From Pseudogracilibacillus sp037892545 (GTDB lineage: Bacteria; Bacillota; Bacilli; Bacillales; Amphibacillaceae): 27,695 bases of DNA. Position numbers and translations under genes: made by a program. The notes beneath the pieces were generated by a model. It saw only the letters and a list, made by a program, of their open reading frames with translations, was not told where the DNA came from and did not search any database. Numbering within the stretch: position 1 is the stretch's first letter; every line of letters starts with the position of its first letter. Location of the stretch: contig NZ_JBBKBG010000034.1 in the NCBI RefSeq assembly GCF_037892545.1, forward strand, positions 1-27,695. The letters run 5' to 3'. Of this stretch, positions 6,987 through 14,905 are shown piece by piece.

Positions 6987-8078
6987 TTATTTCGACTCCT
7001 TTTCTCTATATTCCGCTAATTGTTCTTCTAAATGTTGTGGTAATTCTTCAAACATATGCTCGATTAACTCTGTTACTTTTTGTTTTGGTTGTGCATCGGC
7101 TTTTTTAATCGCTTCTTTAATATCTTCTCTTGCACGTTCAATAACTTCTTCTTCTTTTTCTTCTGACCATAAGCCTTTTTTCTCTAAATAACTACGGAAA
7201 CGTACTAAAGGGTCACGTTTTTCCCACTCCGTATCTAAATCATCTGTACGGTATCTTGTCGGGTCATCCCCTGCCATTGTATGTGGCCCGTAGCGATATG
7301 TCATCGTTTCAATTAATGTTGGTCCTTCCCCATTAATCGCACGCTCTCTAGCATATTTTGTAATAGCGTAAACAGCTAACGGGTCCATTCCATCTACTTG
7401 ATATCCTTCAATACCAGCAGCAACTGCCTTTTGTGCTAATGTTTTCGCCGCAGTTTGTTTTTCAACTGGGACTGAAATCGCGAATAAGTTATTTTGTACA
7501 AAGAATATAGCTGGTGCTTTATATGCTCCTGCAAAGTTCATTCCTTCATAGAAATCTCCTTGCGATGTACCACCATCACCAGTATACGTTACAGCAACTG
7601 ATTTATTGCCACGTAATTTCTTTCCTAAAGCAACTCCAGCCGCTTGCACATATTGCGCACCAATAATGATTTGCGGACTTAATGTATTTACACCTTCAGG
7701 CATTTGGTTTCCATGAAAATGACCTTTTGAGAATAAAAATGCTTGATATAAAGGTAATCCGTGCCAAATCATTTGTGGTACATCTCGGTATCCTGGTAAT
7801 AAAAAGTCTTCTTTTTCTAACGCGAAATGACTCGCAATTTGAGAAGCTTCCTGACCAGCTGTCGGTGCATAGAACCCTAATCTTCCTTGACGGTTTAATG
7901 CAATGGATCTTTGGTCTAACACTCTTGTATATACCATTCTTGACATTAGTTCTTGCAACTCTTCATCTGATAAATCAGGAGCAAATTCTTCGTTTACAAT
8001 TTCTCCTTCTTCATTCAACACTTGAAACATTTCAAATTTATTTTCAACATCTTGTAATACATGTTTCAATGTAATCAC
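6987..8078 (-). CDS. pdhA: pyruvate dehydrogenase E1 alpha subunit
   Basis: A 363-residue thiamine-diphosphate enzyme subunit. The cofactor motif begins at GDG 167-169 and ends with NN 196-197. The block RQGRLGFYAPTAGQEASQ (63-80) and YRYGPHTMAGDDPTRYR, the loop around the active site, are conserved. The N-terminus differs from B. subtilis PdhA, which is a few residues longer. The start is uncertain: GTG 8078 has AAAGGA only about 4 nt upstream, while TTG 8069 has AGGTG 6 nt upstream; the latter would remove three residues. It heads the pdhABCD operon, with a promoter candidate at 8209-8237 and a 5' leader of about 125 nt. Confidence 0.96.
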   Translation of the reverse strand: MITLKHVLQDVENKFEMFQVLNEEGEIVNEEFAPDLSDEELQELMSRMVYTRVLDQRSIALNRQGRLGFYAPTAGQEASQIASHFALEKEDFLLPGYRDVPQMIWHGLPLYQAFLFSKGHFHGNQMPEGVNTLSPQIIIGAQYVQAAGVALGKKLRGNKSVAVTYTGDGGTSQGDFYEGMNFAGAYKAPAIFFVQNNLFAISVPVEKQTAAKTLAQKAVAAGIEGYQVDGMDPLAVYAITKYARERAINGEGPTLIETMTYRYGPHTMAGDDPTRYRTDDLDTEWEKRDPLVRFRSYLEKKGLWSEEKEEEVIERAREDIKEAIKKADAQPKQKVTELIEHMFEELPQHLEEQLAEYREKESK

Positions 8079-8504
8079 CTATCCTTTCCTACATAAGTTT
8101 ATTATTTTTAAAACATAAAAGATTGCTTTTAATTTTATTAGAGTAAATCACTAACAAAACTGTTATATAAATTCACTCACTTTTCATTGATACACATCAA
8201 CTATTTACAGTGTACGAAAAAACATCCGTAACGTCAATGTTTTGAACTGATTTTTTTAATTTAAAATTAGAAATATTATTATTTTGTAAAACTGTTATAG
8301 TGAAATAGATAAACTGTACTAATTTTTAAGGTGTTTTTTATACTGTGTTACTACAACACCCACATGAATTGTTTACCCTCTTTAAATAGATTCATGCATG
8401 ATATAAAAATTATTTTTCCTTTTCGAACAACATTTCCGATATTTTTTCATTTTTATGATAAGATATGATTGAACATGTTGATCATAGAGATAGGAGTAAT
8501 ATGT
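8079..8504. other. pdhA-def intergenic region
   Basis: This 425-bp AT-rich space between divergent genes holds the pdh promoter. A 12-bp direct repeat, AAAACTGTTATA, occurs at 8156-8167 and 8288-8299, on either side of that promoter. No reading frame with a ribosome site is seen. The def promoter is not clear: TATGAT at 8464-8469 has no good -35 box. No catabolite-response element was recognised. Confidence 0.5.
8209..8237 (-). promoter_or_regulatory. promoter candidate of the pdhABCD operon
   Basis: Minus-strand TTGACG (8232-8237), 17 nt, then TACACT (8209-8214). It is the best sigma-A match in the 425-nt space between pdhA and def, and points to pdhA with a leader of about 125 nt. Confidence 0.65.
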
Positions 8505-9053
8505 ATGTTATTAATGAAAGATATTGTAAGAGATGGACATCCTGTTTTACGAAAAAAGGCAGCAGAAGTTACAATTCCTCCTTTAAAGGAAGATGTAGAA
8601 ATATTAGAGGATATGTTAACATTTATTAAGAATAGCCAAGACGAGGAAATAGCTGAAAAATATCATTTACGATCTGGTGTAGGACTTGCTGCACCACAAA
8701 TCGGAATTAGCAAGCAATTATTAGTGGTGCATTTCGAATACGATGATCAATTGTACAGCTATCAATTAATGAATCCAAAAATAATTAGCCACTCCGTCCA
8801 AAAAGCTTTTTTAGGTGGCGGGGAAGGTTGCTTATCTGTTGATGAAGTAATCGAAGGGTATGTACCGCGTAATGCAAAGATAACGGTAAGAGCTTTTGAT
8901 ATCAACGGAAATCCAGTGAAAATTCGATTAAAAGGATATCCAGCAATCGTCATGCAACATGAAATTGACCATTTAAATGGAATTATGTTTTATGACCATA
9001 TTAATAAAGAGAATCCTTTCCACATTCCGGAAAATGCTAAAATAATTGAGTAA
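8505..9053 (+). CDS. def: peptide deformylase, type II
   Basis: A 182-residue metalloenzyme which removes the formyl group from the first Met of new proteins. All three motifs are present: GVGLAAPQIG (58-67), EGCLS with metal ligand Cys109, and QHEIDHLNG with His152, catalytic Glu153 and His156. The extra segment between motifs 1 and 2 and the ending FYDHINKENPF mark the Gram-positive type II class (YkrB/DefB in B. subtilis). ATG 8505 has AGGAG 8 nt upstream; the frame is open 12 codons further up but without a ribosome site. In B. subtilis, ykrA lies between def and rpoY; it is absent here. Confidence 0.95.
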   Translation: MLLMKDIVRDGHPVLRKKAAEVTIPPLKEDVEILEDMLTFIKNSQDEEIAEKYHLRSGVGLAAPQIGISKQLLVVHFEYDDQLYSYQLMNPKIISHSVQKAFLGGGEGCLSVDEVIEGYVPRNAKITVRAFDINGNPVKIRLKGYPAIVMQHEIDHLNGIMFYDHINKENPFHIPENAKIIE

Positions 9054-9057
9054 TCGT

Positions 9058-9115
9058 AAAGAACAATTTTCTTAAAGGATACAGAGGTTATTTTCTTTAA
9101 GGGAATTGTTCTTTT
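9058..9115 (+). terminator. terminator after def
   Basis: AAAGAACAATT (9058-9068) pairs with AATTGTTCTTT (9104-9114), and an inner CTTAAAG/CTTTAAG pair extends the stem. The T run is short (TTTT). Confidence 0.7.
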
Positions 9116-9277
9116 CATGCAATTTCATTGTATATTTTCTCGTTAAAAGATACATCATATGTAAAAGATTTACACAATTTTATTAATATTTATTTCATTA
9201 ATATCGAAATCATATTATAATGATTAATAATAGGGATTGGATCGGTTTAACCATTTTGCAAAATGTACTAGATAGGA
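9116..9277 (+). other. upstream part of the rpoY-rnjA leader
   Basis: An AT-rich stretch in which TATAAT (9216-9221) is the only strong -10 candidate and no good -35 box stands 17 nt before it. If used, it starts a leader of nearly 200 nt ahead of rpoY. A 8-bp inverted repeat, ATGGTTGC (9282-9289) / GCAACCAT (9359-9366), lies downstream in that leader. Confidence 0.35.
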
Positions 9278-9424
9278 GTGCATGGTTGCAACATAATCGC
9301 AGGACGTCTAAACGTGAACATGACAGGAATTGAAGGGTTTTTTAAAGGGACGTGTACCGCAACCATATATGAACAAAAAACAGATGTAGCAAACAATAAA
9401 CGAAATTTAGGAGAGATAGAATGA
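9278..9424 (+). CDS. possible 48-codon leader gene coupled to rpoY
   Basis: An open frame from GTG 9278 to TGA 9422-9424, whose stop overlaps the rpoY start as ATGA, the classic layout of coupled translation. The product starts MHGCNIIAGRLNVNM and contains FFKGTCTAT; I recognise no family. Against it: AGGAG at 9275-9279 overlaps the GTG, so there is no well-spaced ribosome site, and the same DNA has an 8-bp inverted repeat that may instead be part of an RNA structure. It could be a regulatory leader or not translated at all. Confidence 0.3.
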   Translation: MHGCNIIAGRLNVNMTGIEGFFKGTCTATIYEQKTDVANNKRNLGEIE

Positions 9425-9630
9425 TTTATAAAGTTTTATATCAAGAATCAATAGAAGGTGCTCCAGTACGTGAAAAAACAAAAAGCCTATACGTAGAAGC
9501 ATCTTCAGAACGTGAAGTTCGACAAAAATTAAGCGATCGCAAATACAACATTGAATTAATCCAATTATTGAATGAAGCACATTTAGAGTATGAAAAAAAA
9601 TCACCAGATTTCAAAATTGAAAGTGTGTAA
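9421..9630 (+). CDS. rpoY: RNA polymerase epsilon subunit (YkzG)
   Basis: A 69-residue protein of the former UPF0356/DUF1447 family, now known as the epsilon subunit of Firmicute RNA polymerase. Conserved features visible: MIYKVLYQES, VREKTKSLYVEA, REVRQKLSDRKYNIELIQ and ALEYE-type LEYEKKS near the end. GGAGAG lies 6-8 nt before the ATG. It is immediately upstream of rnjA, three bases apart, as in B. subtilis and many Bacilli, which joins an RNA polymerase part and a major ribonuclease in one operon. No deviation is seen. Confidence 0.95.
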   Translation: MIYKVLYQESIEGAPVREKTKSLYVEASSEREVRQKLSDRKYNIELIQLLNEAHLEYEKKSPDFKIESV

Positions 9631-9633
9631 TCC

Positions 9634-11301
9634 ATGAAATTTGTTAAAAACGATCAAACGGCAGTCTTTGCACTTGGAGGCTTAGACGAAATTGGTAAAA
9701 ATACGTATTGCGTACAATTCCAAGACGAAATTATTCTCATCGATGCAGGAATTAAATTCCCTGAAGATGAATTACTTGGAATTGATTATGTGATTCCTGA
9801 CTATACGTATTTAGTACAAAACAAAGAAAAAATTAAAGGATTAATCGTTACACACGGACATGAGGATCATATTGGTGGGATCCCATATTTATTACGTGAA
9901 TTAAACATACCTATTTATGCTGGAAAACTTGCGATTGGACTTATTAGAAAAAAATTAGAAGAACATGGCTTATTAAGAAATGCAAAATTAAACATTATTA
10001 GTGAAGACGACGTGGTAAAGTTCCATAAAACATCTGTTAGCTTTTTCCATGTTACACACAGTATCCCTGACTCATATGGTGTCGTTATAAAAACTCCTTC
10101 AGGAAATATCGTTCATACAGGTGATTTCAAATTTGACTTTACACCTGTTGGCGAACCTGCAAACATTGCGAAGATGGCGGAAATTGGTAAAGAAGGTGTA
10201 CTTTGTTTACTATCCGATAGTACGAATAGTGAAGTACCTGGATTTACACTTTCAGAAAGTGTTGTCAAAGAAAATATTTACGATCTTTTTGCACGTTCTA
10301 ATGAAAGATTAATTTTCGCTACATTTGCTTCCAATATTTACCGATTACAACAAGTTGTAGACGCAGCTGTTAAATATAACCGTAAAGTTGCAATTATCGG
10401 TAGAAGTATGGAATCAGCGATTGAAATCGGTCGTGAATTAGGATATATTAATGCACCGAAGGAAACATTTATCGAGACAAACCAGATTAATCGTTATCCT
10501 GCAAATGAAATTGCAGTATTATGTACTGGTTCTCAAGGTGAGCCAATGGCCGCTTTATCTAGAATCGCAAATGGTACACATCGACAAATTTCTATTGCTC
10601 CTGGAGATACTGTTGTATTCTCCTCTACACCAATCCCTGGTAACAATATAAGTGTAAGCCGCACAATTAACCAATTGATGCGTGCAGGGGCAAATGTCAT
10701 TCACGGTCCATTAAGTAAGGTTCATACTTCGGGTCATGGTAGCCAAGAAGAGCAAAAATTAATGCTACGTTTAATGCAACCAAAATTCTTCATGCCTATC
10801 CATGGAGAATATTCTATGTTAGTAACACATACGAAACATGCCGTAGAATGTGGCGTAGAAGAACAAAATACATTCGTCATGGATAATGGAGATGTTTTAG
10901 CTTTAGGAAAAGATACAGCAGCTATTGCTGGACGTGTTCCTTCAGGTTCTGTTTACGTAGATGGTAGTGGTATTGGTGATATCGGAAATATTGTTTTACG
11001 TGACCGTCGAATTCTTTCAGAAGAAGGATTAGTCATTGTCGTTGTAAGCATCAATATGAAAAACTTCGAAATCGCTGCTGGACCAGATATTATTTCAAGA
11101 GGATTCGTTTATATGCGTGAATCTGAAGATTTAATTAATGAGGCACAAAAACTTGTTGCAGAACATTTAAATAAAATTATGCAACGTAAAACGAGTAAAT
11201 GGTCTGAAATTAAAAATGAAATTATCGATACGATTGCACCGTTACTATATGAGAAAACGAAGCGTCGTCCGATGATTTTACCGATCATTATGGAAGTATA
11301 A
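9634..11301 (+). CDS. rnjA: ribonuclease J1
   Basis: A 555-residue endoribonuclease and 5'-3' exoribonuclease central to mRNA decay and rRNA maturation. The metallo-beta-lactamase part has HGHEDH at residues 74-79 (His74, His76, Asp78, His79), HTGDFKFD, and the beta-CASP part has SDSTNSE and later GSQGEP and HxSGHGS motifs. The C-terminal domain ends RRPMILPIIMEV. Length matches B. subtilis RNase J1. It starts three bases after the rpoY stop codon with a weak ribosome site, so it probably relies on coupled translation. A strong terminator follows. In B. subtilis it interacts with SR1P-bound GapA; an SR1P gene lies 7 kb away in this window. Confidence 0.97.
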   Translation: MKFVKNDQTAVFALGGLDEIGKNTYCVQFQDEIILIDAGIKFPEDELLGIDYVIPDYTYLVQNKEKIKGLIVTHGHEDHIGGIPYLLRELNIPIYAGKLAIGLIRKKLEEHGLLRNAKLNIISEDDVVKFHKTSVSFFHVTHSIPDSYGVVIKTPSGNIVHTGDFKFDFTPVGEPANIAKMAEIGKEGVLCLLSDSTNSEVPGFTLSESVVKENIYDLFARSNERLIFATFASNIYRLQQVVDAAVKYNRKVAIIGRSMESAIEIGRELGYINAPKETFIETNQINRYPANEIAVLCTGSQGEPMAALSRIANGTHRQISIAPGDTVVFSSTPIPGNNISVSRTINQLMRAGANVIHGPLSKVHTSGHGSQEEQKLMLRLMQPKFFMPIHGEYSMLVTHTKHAVECGVEEQNTFVMDNGDVLALGKDTAAIAGRVPSGSVYVDGSGIGDIGNIVLRDRRILSEEGLVIVVVSINMKNFEIAAGPDIISRGFVYMRESEDLINEAQKLVAEHLNKIMQRKTSKWSEIKNEIIDTIAPLLYEKTKRRPMILPIIMEV

Positions 11302-11328
11302 ATTTTCGTTTTCGAATGAAAAAGTAAT

Positions 11329-11370
11329 AAAAGACATTAGTGGATTTTCCTTTCCACTAATGTCTTTTTT
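11329..11370 (+). terminator. terminator of rpoY-rnjA
   Basis: A 15-bp perfect stem AAAGACATTAGTGGA / TCCACTAATGTCTTT, 8-nt loop, then T6 on the plus strand. It lies 28 nt after the rnjA stop codon. Confidence 0.95.
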
Positions 11371-11447
11371 AATCATACGGATGAAAAATTTCCACCTATT
11401 GGTGATTTGGAAGTTACGTTAACCTCCATTAACGACGAACTATAACG

Positions 11448-11490
11448 AAAAAAGTACTGTTTATGCGCGAAAAGATAAACAGTACTTTTT
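11448..11490. terminator. bidirectional terminator, mainly for ktrC
   Basis: AAAAAGTACTGTTTAT (11449-11464) / ATAAACAGTACTTTTT (11475-11490), 16-bp perfect stem with flanking A and T runs on both strands. It ends the minus-strand darB-MFS-ktrC unit and backs up the rnjA terminator. Confidence 0.9.
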
Positions 11491-11526
11491 ATGAATGAAC
11501 TAAATGAAGACATGTGATGATTTATA

Positions 11527-12189
11527 TTAATCAATTACATAATGCTTTTCAAATTTCGAAATGTCGTCATCTGCCCCAATGACGATTAACGTATCTTCAT
11601 AATTAATTTTATAATCGGCAGTCGGTGATACGTTAATATCTTTACCGTTTTTAATCGCAACTACGTTACACCCAAATTTTGCACGAATATTTAAATCAAC
11701 CAATGTTTTTCCTTGCATTTTTTTACTCGCTGCAACTTCCACCATACTATAGTCATCCGATAGCTCTAAATAATCTAATATATTACTTGAAATAATACTA
11801 TGAGCGATACGCTTCCCCATATCTCTTTCTGGATGAACGACCTGATTTGCACCGATTTTATGTAAAATTTTTGCATGATAGTCACTTTGAGCTTTCACTG
11901 TAATTTTTTCGACTCCTAAATCATCCAAAATAACAGTCGTTAAAATACTCGCTTCTATATTATCGCCGATTGCAACGATAACATGGTCCATATTTTTAAT
12001 GCCTAACTCTTTTAATACACCTTCATCTGTCGAATCGGCGATTACCGCGTGGGAAGCAATATTTTTAAATTCATTTACTCTATGTTCATTTTTATCAATT
12101 GCTAATACTTTCATTCCTTCTAAACTTAATTCTTCACAAACACTTCCACCAAACCGTCCTAAGCCGATTACAGCAAATTCCCGTTTCAT
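11527..12189 (-). CDS. ktrC: KtrC-type potassium channel regulatory subunit (RCK protein)
   Basis: A 220-residue cytosolic gating subunit. The RCK_N Rossmann domain shows GLGRFGG (9-15) and Asp32 at the end of the second strand, which bind ATP/ADP. The RCK_C domain (about 136-220) is the c-di-AMP-binding part in B. subtilis KtrC and S. aureus KtrA. The blocks SHAVIADSTDE, NIEASILTT, HPERDMGKRIAH and DYLELSDDYS are close to B. subtilis KtrC (YkqB), next to rnjA there as well. Its partner is probably the KtrD-type membrane subunit at 16868. It starts 16 nt after the MFS gene and is likely in an operon with it and darB. Confidence 0.93.
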   Translation of the reverse strand: MKREFAVIGLGRFGGSVCEELSLEGMKVLAIDKNEHRVNEFKNIASHAVIADSTDEGVLKELGIKNMDHVIVAIGDNIEASILTTVILDDLGVEKITVKAQSDYHAKILHKIGANQVVHPERDMGKRIAHSIISSNILDYLELSDDYSMVEVAASKKMQGKTLVDLNIRAKFGCNVVAIKNGKDINVSPTADYKINYEDTLIVIGADDDISKFEKHYVID

Positions 12190-12205
12190 TTTCTACACCG
12201 TCTTC

Positions 12206-13675
12206 CTAACTTTCTTCTTTTTTTGGTAATAAATATATACAAATAAGTGTGATAATGGCCAAAATAAAAATACCTACATAAATATATTGTAATCCATTCG
12301 ATAACCCATTTTGTAATATATGGATCGCCTCTTTTGATAATGAAGCCATTTTATCCTCTTGTAATAGTAAATCCACATCATCTACACTTAATTGTTCATC
12401 AGCAGGCGATTGCATCGTTTGCCGATTAATTTCATTGTTTAATATTCCACCAAACAGTGCGACACCGACAGCACTTCCTAATGAACGCATAAAGGTATTC
12501 GATGCTGTCGCACTCCCTCTATCTTTCCATGCTACTGTCGATTGAATTTGCACGATAAAAGCCGTACTCGTAAATCCCATTCCTACACCGACGAAAAAAG
12601 ACCCAAAACTAGCGATCCAAATAGATTGTCCTATGGGCAAACAAATAAATAAAATGGTCCCTATTATTAAAAACAACCCACCAATTAATGTCGTTGTACG
12701 ATATCCAATTTTTAATAATAATCGACCAGATAATGCAGATGCAATCGGCCATCCAATAGACATTGTCGTTAACGTAAACCCTGCGATTAAAGCCGACTTT
12801 CCTAATACACCTTGTACAAAGGTTGGTAAATAACTCGATACACTTATCATAATGATTCCAGTTATAAATGTGGCGATATTCGCTAATCGAATAGTTTTAT
12901 ATGACCAAATTGATTTTGCTATCATTGAATTTCTTTTTTTACTCTTCATAAAAAACATCGATAAAGCGACAATAGAACCACCAAGAACGAGATAAAATGG
13001 CACCGAATTCCATGGTAATGAATTTCCACCTTCCACTAATATGTACATAAAAAGGGTAATGCCAATCATCATACTTATTGTACCAAATAAATCAACTGAT
13101 TGTTTTTCTTTTACTTTCGTCTCTTTTAAAAATATTCCGATTCCTAACATCGATAATAATCCAATCGGAATATTCATCCAAAACACATATTGCCAATTTA
13201 AAAAATCAACGAAAAACGCACCAATCAAAGGACCGATGATTGCTGATATCCCCCATACAGAAGATAAATATCCTTGTATTTTGGCACGCTCTTCTTTGGA
13301 ATAAATGTCTCCAACGATTGTTGTTGCAATTGGCATCATCGCTCCAGCACCAATCCCTTGAATAAAACGCCATCCGATGAGTGACCACATTGAAACACTA
13401 AAACCAGCAAATAAGGAGCCAATTAAAAAAATAGAAATTCCAAATAAATAGATTGGTTTCCTTCCATACATATCTGCTAATTTACCAAAAAGTAAAACGG
13501 TTGCACTTGATGATAATAAGTATGCAGAAAACACCCAACTATATAACGAAAAATGTTGTAAATCTGCAACGATGCTTGGCATCGCTGTCGCTACAATTGT
13601 TGCCTCTATTGCGGATAAAAACATCCCTAACATGACCGCCGCAAGTATAAAAGGCCTTTTTAACTGATCATCCAT
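12206..13675 (-). CDS. MFS drug:H+ antiporter, DHA2 (EmrB/QacA) family
   Basis: A 489-residue transporter of the 14-span DHA2 class, probably a proton-driven exporter of organic cations or drugs. Motif A appears as GKLADMYGRKP (residues 64-74) and a GPLIGAF motif C-type sequence follows in span 5; WRFIQGIGAGAMMP is motif B. The late hydrophilic loop (NRQTMQSPADEQLSVDD) before the last span is usual. No substrate can be read. It lies between darB and ktrC, 27 and 16 nt apart, so it is probably cotranscribed with them, an unexpected partner for c-di-AMP/potassium genes. The ATG has no well-placed ribosome site: AAAGGA lies about 16 nt upstream and a four-codon ATG...TAG minigene directly precedes the start. 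Confidence 0.9.
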   Translation of the reverse strand: MDDQLKRPFILAAVMLGMFLSAIEATIVATAMPSIVADLQHFSLYSWVFSAYLLSSSATVLLFGKLADMYGRKPIYLFGISIFLIGSLFAGFSVSMWSLIGWRFIQGIGAGAMMPIATTIVGDIYSKEERAKIQGYLSSVWGISAIIGPLIGAFFVDFLNWQYVFWMNIPIGLLSMLGIGIFLKETKVKEKQSVDLFGTISMMIGITLFMYILVEGGNSLPWNSVPFYLVLGGSIVALSMFFMKSKKRNSMIAKSIWSYKTIRLANIATFITGIIMISVSSYLPTFVQGVLGKSALIAGFTLTTMSIGWPIASALSGRLLLKIGYRTTTLIGGLFLIIGTILFICLPIGQSIWIASFGSFFVGVGMGFTSTAFIVQIQSTVAWKDRGSATASNTFMRSLGSAVGVALFGGILNNEINRQTMQSPADEQLSVDDVDLLLQEDKMASLSKEAIHILQNGLSNGLQYIYVGIFILAIITLICIYLLPKKEES

Positions 13676-13702
13676 CTAATTAATGTTCATTTCCTTTCGA
13701 TA

Positions 13703-14152
13703 TTAATGTTGGTTTCGTTTTTGATAATAATCTTTTTTCAATGTTTTCAAGATCGCTCTTCTCGTTAATATACCAACAAAATATCCATCATCATCTACTA
13801 CACAGACGAATGGTGAATCAATCACTGCTTTCAGGCCGTTAATAAATGGTTCTTCTTGATGAATACTTACTAATTCATCCATTACTTCATGCACTTTCAA
13901 TTCGGACAGCCTTTCCATTTCATATGTCTCTACCCCTAAAATTTGATCCAAAATAACTGTTTTACTAATGGAACCAGCTAATTTAAATGATGTATCTAAT
14001 ACTGGTACAGCAAAATATCCTGAACGAATTAATACGAGTAATGCATGTTCCAAAGGATTATTTAATTGCACATGTGCTACCTTTTCAGATGGAATCATTA
14101 AATCACGTACTAAAATATTATCAATTTCTCTATCTTTTTGTGTCATACTCAT
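13703..14152 (-). CDS. darB: DarB/CbpB, c-di-AMP-binding CBS-domain protein (YkuL)
   Basis: A 149-residue protein made of two CBS motifs with no other domain. The blocks EKVAHVQLNNPLEHALLVL, SGYFAVPVLD, the ILGVE and FVCVVDDDGYFVGILTRR match B. subtilis DarB (YkuL), a c-di-AMP receptor that in its apo form activates Rel and pyruvate carboxylase. Binding of c-di-AMP here is inferred from family membership. ATG 14152 has GAGGGG 9 nt upstream, so it is the better start; the in-frame TTG 14161 overlaps that site. First gene of the darB-MFS-ktrC unit. The region before it has a weak promoter candidate (14187-14215). Confidence 0.9.
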   Translation of the reverse strand: MSMTQKDREIDNILVRDLMIPSEKVAHVQLNNPLEHALLVLIRSGYFAVPVLDTSFKLAGSISKTVILDQILGVETYEMERLSELKVHEVMDELVSIHQEEPFINGLKAVIDSPFVCVVDDDGYFVGILTRRAILKTLKKDYYQKRNQH

Positions 14153-14186
14153 GTAAAGCAACCCCTCTGTCTATTAGTTTCCTACC

Positions 14187-14215
14187 TTAATATTGTACGT
14201 CCAATTCAACTACAA
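14187..14215 (-). promoter_or_regulatory. weak promoter candidate for darB-MFS-ktrC
   Basis: Minus strand TTGTAG (14210-14215), 17 nt, TATTAA (14187-14192). It has four of six -35 bases and a fair -10 box, and it stands 35 nt upstream of the darB start. Confidence 0.35.
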
Positions 14216-14334
14216 CATAGAAAGAAAACGATTTCATTGTAACGTTTTTTTAAAAAAAATCTCTTTATCTATAGTGTACCACACATAAAATTTTATCACA
14301 CGACATAAAACCATATTTTTTCATTTGATATATA

Positions 14335-14363
14335 TTGCAAGAAAGCGCTTTTTTGTGTAATCT
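14335..14363 (+). promoter_or_regulatory. ykyB promoter candidate with an overlapping cre-like box
   Basis: TTGCAA (14335-14340), 17 nt, TAATCT (14358-14363). The palindrome AAAGCGCTTT inside AGAAAGCGCTTTTT (14340-14353) keeps the core of the CcpA cre consensus but misses three outer bases. Carbon-source control is possible, not shown. Confidence 0.35.
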
Positions 14364-14393
14364 TAATATACACAAATGAAAAGGAGGATTACA

Positions 14394-14894
14394 TTGAAGG
14401 AACAAATAACTACAATGGAAATTGCAAAAGCTTTATTTACTATAAATAAACATGCGAAAACAGCTCTAGAACCACAACATTTATATTTCATCAAAAAGAA
14501 AACAATCGAAAAATTACTTGATGAAGGAAATGCAAAAAAAATTGGCCTGCATTTTTCAAACAATCCGAAACTTAGTAATCAACATTCCATTTTATTAATT
14601 CAAGTGGAAAACTACTACTTTCATTTACCTCCAAAAAAGGAAGACTTCAAAACGTTAGAACATCTGGGCTCATTGGATGATCATTACCGAAATCCTCGTA
14701 CCAAGATGTCTTTATCACGAGCAAAAAATATTATTTACCAATATATTGAATGGAATGATCCATCAACGAACCGAAGAAACGATACGAATAAAAAAAGAAT
14801 GAGAAATAAAAAACATTCATCCTTTTACATTCCTTCTTCTCTCGGAAAAATGGAATGGCCTCCAACAAAAAAATTCCCTTCAAAATATAATTAA
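14394..14894 (+). CDS. ykyB: YkyB-family protein
   Basis: A 166-residue protein of the YkyB family, function unknown. The conserved blocks are ALFTINKHAKTA, LYFIKKKTIEKLL, KKIGLHFSNNPKLS, YYFHLPPKKEDF, HLGSLDDHYRNP and KMSLSRAKNIIYQYI. A TTG at 14394 is the start: AAAAGGAGG at 14380-14388 lies 5 nt before it, and the ATG at 14376 cannot be right because it lies 5' of that ribosome site. The C-terminal tail (about 130-166) is basic and differs from the B. subtilis protein as I recall it. Its stop is 11 nt before the EamA transporter start, so both may form a unit. Confidence 0.85.
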   Translation: MKEQITTMEIAKALFTINKHAKTALEPQHLYFIKKKTIEKLLDEGNAKKIGLHFSNNPKLSNQHSILLIQVENYYFHLPPKKEDFKTLEHLGSLDDHYRNPRTKMSLSRAKNIIYQYIEWNDPSTNRRNDTNKKRMRNKKHSSFYIPSSLGKMEWPPTKKFPSKYN

Positions 14895-14905
14895 GGAGCA
14901 AAAGA

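Noticed and set aside
14162..14334. c-di-AMP (ydaO-type) riboswitch before darB-MFS-ktrC
   Set aside because: The space is AT-rich and short, and none of the conserved riboswitch segments could be found.
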